Positions 58,031-64,000 of a stretch of DNA of 64,000 bases are shown here, one piece after another. Origin of the DNA: Schizochytrium sp. TIO01 (lineage: Eukaryota; Sar; Bigyra; Thraustochytrida; Thraustochytriidae); contig SMSO01000005.1 in NCBI GenBank assembly GCA_004764695.1, forward strand, positions 285,501 to 349,500, read 5' to 3'. The stretch's first letter is position 1, and the number at the start of each line of letters is the position of its first letter. The notes beneath the pieces were generated by a model. The model saw only the letters and a program-made list of their open reading frames with translations, was not told the origin of the DNA and searched no databases. Both the position numbers and the translations under genes were made by a program.

Positions 58031-60612
58031 GTGAAAGTTGTCGATTGAGAGGGTGCAAGCGAGGGAGACGCAGATTTCGCCCGCCACAGTGCGAGCGCGT
58101 ATGTCATTGAAGAAGATGCCGTGAGGCAGGCAAATAATTGAAAATCGAAAGCCGCGCTTCAATCTACTTTTCTCGCCTTCACCCATTCTGACTTGATCGT
58201 CTTCGCGCTACGAGTGGGAAATATCTTGTCGCGACGACTTTTTCTGCAAGTTGAAGATACACAGATGAAATGATGTGGCTTTTTTCTAATCTGCGATAAA
58301 GCCCGACCGATGAATGAAGGAATGAATGAATAAAATAACTGAAAGGAGAACTTCGTTAAAGAAAGTAAGGGTAGCCCTCTTTGCTGTAGACATTAATAAA
58401 CTGTTTTGTTCGTTTCAAGCTCAAAGACGTCGATATACAGTTTGAGAACCGCTGCTTTATAGAGAGGATGCGCGTTGTTATTTTATTGCTTGTTTCGAGA
58501 TCGATTGATAATCAATCAGTAGGTGCTCAAAGAACGAACTTAGATTCAAGATCTTAAAAGCGAGAAAGATTGCACGCAACAGCCAGTTTGGTGCTGCGAG
58601 CACCGAGAGATCCCCTGCGAGAACACCTCGTGGGCACAATTATGGCGGAGAGACCTTGAGGCAGGCAAGATCCCCCCTCCGGCGGTGAAACTTTGTGAAG
58701 CTTCGTGAAACTGTCCGCACGGATTTCGTCGGGACCGACCAGCTCGCTCGTGCGCCCGCTCCAGGTGCTGATTTCGTCAAGATCTCCTTGAATATTTGAC
58801 GTAACAATTGATTGAACTAATGAATCAGCCAAACAATCAATTCATAGATCGATGCACCAATTGATGAGATTATAAATCTTCAAAAGTGAAGGAGAGAAAG
58901 AGGAGTGAACAGTGAAACCTCTCTTGCACTTTGGACCTCACTCCAACCTCTCGAGCATCTATCATCGCCATGATCTTCACAACGATGGCGAGCTCGAGTC
59001 AACTGGATTGAATGGAAACTCAGGCGTTAGAAACAGACCCCTGGCATGAGAATGAGCGACATGTTTTTCATCAAACTAGACGAATTGCAGAAGAGGGAGC
59101 CGTCTTTCGCATGAAAGCCGGAATAAGATGGGGATATGCATGCGCAAAGATCGCTTCCACAATCACTTGCCGCCTAGCTTTGCGAAGCCCTTCGAACCTT
59201 GTTCTTCTTGCTATGTTCGGCGCCAAAACACAGCTAGTTAGCGAGGTAATTACGAGTTCAACTCGTGCCAATCGAAATCTCCTATCGAAACCCGACGAGA
59301 GAAACACAGTTACATTCAGCTTTTTATTTAAAGAGAAGGGCCTCGATGAGAACCTGGATCTTAAAAACTATGAAATCGTATGACAACTCCAGCCTATTCA
59401 GGGAAAAGAAACAATAAAAAACAGGGGGGGGGGAAGTTGACTACACCTTGAGCCCTCGCAAAAACCAAGTCATCGTGACCTGATCGGTGCCAAAGCGCCC
59501 CAGCTCCTGAGCGCACCTTTGGCATTTACCAGAGACATGGATGGTTTCGCAGACTTGTAAGGCAGCCGAAAGGAGGTCTCGCATGCTTCCAGTGTATTCA
59601 TTCACTCGCCCCATCGTATATGTGCTCAAATACATTTTATTTTTTAAACAAAATGTTTCCTGCGAAAGGATTAAAAAAAAAAATTGAAAATTTTAAAAAA
59701 AAGCCCACTCATTGCACCTTCCTTGAGTGCGGGCAGTGAACGGAAGGAAAACAAGCTGTGGGCTCATTTGGAGAGGAAGGCAGCACTACTAACAACTTTG
59801 CCTGATAACAATGCAATCCAGGTAGAAGAGCAGTAACAGTCCCAGTTGAGGAAGTAAGAGTTTTGGACGCTTGGTCTTCTTTCGCAAAACATGGGAAAAC
59901 GGCGCTGCTCAAAATACCGTGACCGGCGTACGATGAGTTTGTTCCTTCGGGATCTTACTTTGAAGATGGCCTTTGCAGCCTCCTCCGCTCTGTCTGAAGC
60001 GTACGTAACTCGTGTAGTTCTTTCTTTTTGCTCTGGTCGGCAGAGGAAATTGATGATTCTTTCTCCCCCCTAAAAAAAATATATATATATATATTAATAT
60101 ATTAATAAGTATAATGTATTTTTAAAAGTTTTAGTTTTAGAAGGAACTATTTTGAATGAGATCATACATGGATGCTTAATGCTACAACCTCTTAAACGCA
60201 AGGCGGTTCTGGCACGAGCTCTGATAAGGGAAAGCGCGGGGTTTCAATCGCCTTCGAGGTCTTTGTTCATTATCTGATGCGATTGTTCGAACTTGTATTG
60301 AAAAGCTCGAATGAACAGGTCAGCATCTCTCTCTCTCAAAATACGACAATGGTTGGTACCTGCCTAGGTACTTACCCCGGTAGTCAGAGCCTGAAGAACG
60401 TGCAACACGAGGGATTGCAGATCTTTTGTTATTTCCAAACTTCATCCTGTTTTCTATACATTAAACAACTTCTCTTCTTCATCTTCTTCTTTTACAAGTG
60501 CTTCTTATAGGTTATGAAACTGTTTATTTTTCAATTAAAAGTATACTTATGTTTTAAATCATAAAATTAATTAATTAATTCCGAAGAAATGAGTGGACTA
60601 ACGAGCAAGCAG

Positions 60613-60687
60613 GGAAGAAGACAGAAAGAGAAGAAAGAAAAAAAGAAAGAAAGAGAGAAAGAGAGAAAGGAAAGATGAAAAGAAAGT
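60613..60687 (+). repeat. Purine tract (GAAA/GA)n
   Basis: About 75 bp of almost pure purine on the + strand with GAAA, GAGA and GAAG units. Confidence 0.8.
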
Positions 60688-60823
60688 CGAGTCTAGGATG
60701 CGCTTCAGGCGGCGGCACCCGCGAAGCCAGCCCGACGAGTCTCCGACGGCCCGCCCGCGAAAGAACTTGAAGGAAATCGGGGAAGTTAGTAGCTAGTTTT
60801 TACAGAACGTAAACACAGTCAAT

Positions 60824-60843
60824 CAGTCAGTCAGTCAGTCAGT
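60824..60843 (+). repeat. Tetranucleotide microsatellite (CAGT)5
   Basis: Five exact CAGT units, followed by AAGT units. Confidence 0.85.
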
Positions 60844-61929
60844 AAGTAAGTGATTTGCCGCGCCTCTAAATGCGCAGCGAATAAATGCAGAAATGCATAT
60901 TTATGCATGCATGAATAAGCAAATAAATGAACAAATGAATAAATTGAATGTCTGTCTATCTGTTCAAAGGACTATTTACAAGATGCCTTCGCAAGCAGGC
61001 ACCTCGAAGAAAGCGCATTTGATAGAACTGGAGGAAATGCAGCGAAGAACTTTGGGCGCCTCGATACGTGGACAGGCTTTGTCTTCGTGTCGCCTGGCTT
61101 TGGGGCGGCTAGAAACAACACGAATAACGCAGGCAAGGATCTCAAAGCTTTTGCGCACTCTTCTTCTTCTTCTTCGCGCCGGAGTGAGCGATTCTTTTCA
61201 AAGCTTCTCTGAAGAGACGTGTCAAAAGAACAGAAAGAAAGAAAGAAAGAAAGAGCTCAAGTCTTCTAATCAAAACGTTTTATTTATTTTTAACCATACT
61301 TCAAATATCTATATACATAATTAAAATCTAAAGCAACTTGAAATGAATTCACTTTATAAATAAACAGAAAATAGAAAACGATAGGTCGGGATAACTGCCT
61401 CTATGCCACTCTTACCGCTACGTCAGGCTAAGTTCTTTATTTCCTCCACTAACAATTATAATAAAAGAAACTAAAAAAGAGAGAGATGAATAAAAGAAAG
61501 GAGAGAACAAAGACAGGATTGCTTTCTACTTAATTAACGATCGAAGCAAGAACGAGCAAAATAGATAAGTCGCACGCGAAGGACTGATTTGGAAAGAGCT
61601 CCGAATGTTTCGGCGGACGCAGCGATTGGTCGGCTCGCGCGGCGAATATCCACGAGCCCGAAGAGCGAGGTTTCATTAGCTATCAGCCTGCTTGAACGTC
61701 TTCTCGCTCTCTCGAATTCTCGCTTTCCTTTCCTTCCGCTGAGGTTGAAGGATGTGGCTTCTTTCCCAGCAGTTACAAATAGGATGGGCACATTTTAAAA
61801 GGTAGTTAGGTGCCTACTACCGATAGCTAGAAACTAACACAAAGGCAGAGAAGACAGTTTTTCCTCCAAGGCATGAGAACATACCTGGGTACGTACATCT
61901 TCATGACTTTATCATATTTGTTTGGTGGG

Positions 61930-61949
61930 TTGATTGATTGATTGATTGA
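61930..61949 (+). repeat. Tetranucleotide microsatellite (TTGA)5
   Basis: Five exact TTGA units. Confidence 0.85.
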
Positions 61950-63715
61950 CCAATGCTACTTCAAAGGCTTCGCTGGCTTGCTTTGGTTTGGGTATGCTGC
62001 CCTAGAAGATAAAAACGACTGCAGTCGCTTGGAAAGAACGACCCCAGGGGAAAATAACAGGCTTGATCGATAGTTCTTTTATTCCCTTTTCAGAATAACG
62101 AGACTTTTTTTTTTTTTTACTTTTTTTAAAAAGAATAATGAAATGAAACAATCAATTCTTGATTAAAAACGTTTTCAGATATTTGTTTAAAAGAATAAAT
62201 TAAAATTCTTTTTCTTTTCTTTTAAAATGAACACAGCACTTATTTGAAGAGTAAGTAACGAACAGAATGAATAACAACTGGAGGACTCAAAACTTCCGCG
62301 CTTCTTCTTGTTCTTGTTCTTTTTTCTTCGAAATGATTTATATTGCTAGTTCGACCAAGGCAATCAGTTCGTCTTCTGCAAGCACTTACTTTAACTCAAG
62401 GACTGATTGCTCGATTGAAATCCATGACGTGGAAGTCTACTCGGCAGCCTGATCGTGCGCAAGTTGAGAAGTTACAGTGCCTGGACGAGAAAAGCGAGCT
62501 AGGTTGACACAAGTTCTTCGCCAAGAATGGATGAACTTTACTATTTATTTGCTTATACTCAAACTATTCTGATTATTGACTAATCAATAGCTGACAGCTA
62601 TCTCTTGAAACTCACTCTGAGGTGTTCAAAACGCGCGCTGTGAGGGCTCTTGGCGGGTTGGACTGAACCCAACTGAAGCCATCTTTCTCCATTCGTTCTC
62701 TTTGTTTTCCTTTCTTTGTTGCTCTGGAAGCCGGAAACAGAGTTTGCTGTTTTCGAGAGAGTCATTTCCCCTCCATTCCTTCCTTTCAAGAAGAAGACAA
62801 ACAACAAACAAACAAATAAACAAACAGATAATAAACAGAGTGATCAATACTTTTATTTGCCTGTACCTATGTTTCTATTCAATTATTGTTTTAGGCCAAC
62901 AGTGAAAAGCTTTTCTTGTTTTCCCACACAATCAATGACAGCAAAACAAGAAGAACGTGGAGGCGCTTCGCCCCTTTCTCCTGGGCACCTTTGAAAGGAA
63001 CGTACGGCGGCGATACACTGTCGCGGCGCCGGTATCGCTTGGATAAGAGTTGGAAAGGTAGCTGGAAGCACCGCAAAGTAGCAGGTTAAGAGAGGGCTCT
63101 GAGCGCAAGTACCTACTAAACTTCTGGGAATGTGCCTAGAAAGAAGGGACGAAAACCCATCTTTTTTCTATACTTTCGTACAATTCCTTCTTATTTTGTT
63201 TAGGTACTTACTTTGTTATTTTAAAAATTTTAAGCAAAACAAAAAACAGTTACTCTTATCATACACTATTCGAATAATTAATACGCAAGACGCAGCCTTT
63301 GTAACTCACGTTGAGGAGTTATGTCTCCTCGACACAGTGCTTAGAGAATTCCTTTGAAGCTTCTATAAAAACTTACAGGTGGACCTGATTGCCTTTCACT
63401 CATTTTTTTCTTTTCTTTTCTTTTTTCATGATAAATATTTTTGTTTTTTAAATTATCAAATAAAGTTTTCTAGGCACCTCAGCCAGCAGACCGACAGGTG
63501 CCAAGGGTCCCCTGGTTTTGTTTGGGATGGTTGAGAATGTCCACTTCATATAATCGAAAGAACGAGGCCTCAAGAGCAACAAAGTCGAGATGGGCCTGGA
63601 GCAAGAGATCAAACATCTGAGGAGCGAGTATTAGCGTGTCCTATTCTAATTGATCTTGGCTGATCAGTCAGGATCGTAGAAAATAAAGAAAGTAGCTAAG
63701 CAAGATCAAGTCAAA

Positions 63716-63730
63716 CCAGGCCAGGCCAGG
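63716..63730 (+). repeat. Pentanucleotide microsatellite (CCAGG)3
   Basis: Three exact CCAGG units followed by a partial unit. Confidence 0.75.
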
Positions 63731-64000
63731 CCAGCCATGGGCTCTCAGAGTATCCCTTTTCTCTTCTTGGACATTTTCTTCTGTTTCTTCTCATCTTTGT
63801 TTAAAAAAATAAAAAAATAAAACTAAAAAGAACCTTTTTTTATAATTTAAAAATAAATAATATAAAATACTAGTGCGTGTAGCCTCCTTTGAAAGTGTTT
63901 TATTTTAAAGTAAGCTTTATCCTTTTTCCCCTCTAACTCCAGGGGACAAAGAGAGGCAAGTGATCCACTTTCGATGGGTTAGAATAGAATCCTTTTAAAA

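Larger units (their letters stand above)
44090..64000. other. Gene-poor right arm with recurring AT-rich tracts
   Basis: I find no credible gene in these 19.9 kb. AT-rich tracts of about 60-320 bp recur at roughly 44090-44160, 44480-44560, 46450-46690, 48540-48720, 50640-50700, 52090-52240, 53060-53170, 53890-53960, 54660-54790, 56270-56390, 57710-58030, 59630-59710, 60060-60150, 60500-60580, 61260-61510, 62100-62240, 63180-63280 and 63770-63910. They separate GC-richer segments. The frames with the most protein-like composition (56694-57038 plus, TTG start; 59012-59383 plus, ATG; 55463-55882 minus) are at most 139 codons and match nothing I recognise. Confidence 0.5.

Noticed and set aside
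59012-59383. 123-codon ATG-initiated frame
   Set aside because: No recognisable motif, opposed frame also open, and gene-poor surroundings. Kept only as a weak orphan candidate.

Overview
The window is eukaryotic nuclear DNA. It most resembles a yeast-like or filamentous ascomycete fungus, but I cannot name the species. The only convincing genes are five paralogous, intron-less membrane transporters of the sugar porter family (MFS, TC 2.A.1.1), all on the + strand. CTG codons fall at positions where the paralogs have leucine (for example the AEL of the TM5 region), so the code looks standard and this is not a CUG-Ser yeast. Start contexts such as CAACATG and scattered GGTA/TACC tetranucleotide tracts also fit an ascomycete. 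I saw no tRNA, rRNA, CRISPR, complete transposon or LTR.

Layout: a 5'-truncated transporter at 1-444; an intact 588-aa transporter at 3726-5492; an intact 553-aa one at 16498-18159; an intact 555-aa one at 25884-27551; and a fifth at 38435-40202 that would also be 588 aa but is split by one extra C in a C5 tract at 39018-39022. Spacers are about 3.3, 11.0, 8.3 and 10.9 kb, followed by 23.8 kb with no credible gene. The spacers hold microsatellites (mostly 4-bp and 5-bp units), AT-rich tracts, small hairpins and two short tandem duplications (31126-31255 and 32197-32492). From about 29.5 to 38.4 kb the DNA is GC-richer and unusually dense in simple repeats. From 44 kb to the end, short AT-rich tracts recur every 1-2 kb.

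The genes form two subgroups. The 3726 and 38435 genes, and by its tail the partial gene at 1-444, share a long N-terminus with an ESFDH motif and an RGFGTIR tail. The 16498 and 25884 genes have a short N-terminus, a KGHGTI tail and strong codon bias suggesting high expression. A shared upstream element (AGCAAAACC, extended to 16 identical bases in two genes) lies 125-138 bp before three of the starts. The likely picture is a locally duplicated family of proton-coupled sugar transporters with divergent expression. The last copy appears broken or relaxed: besides the frameshift it has lost three family signature residues.
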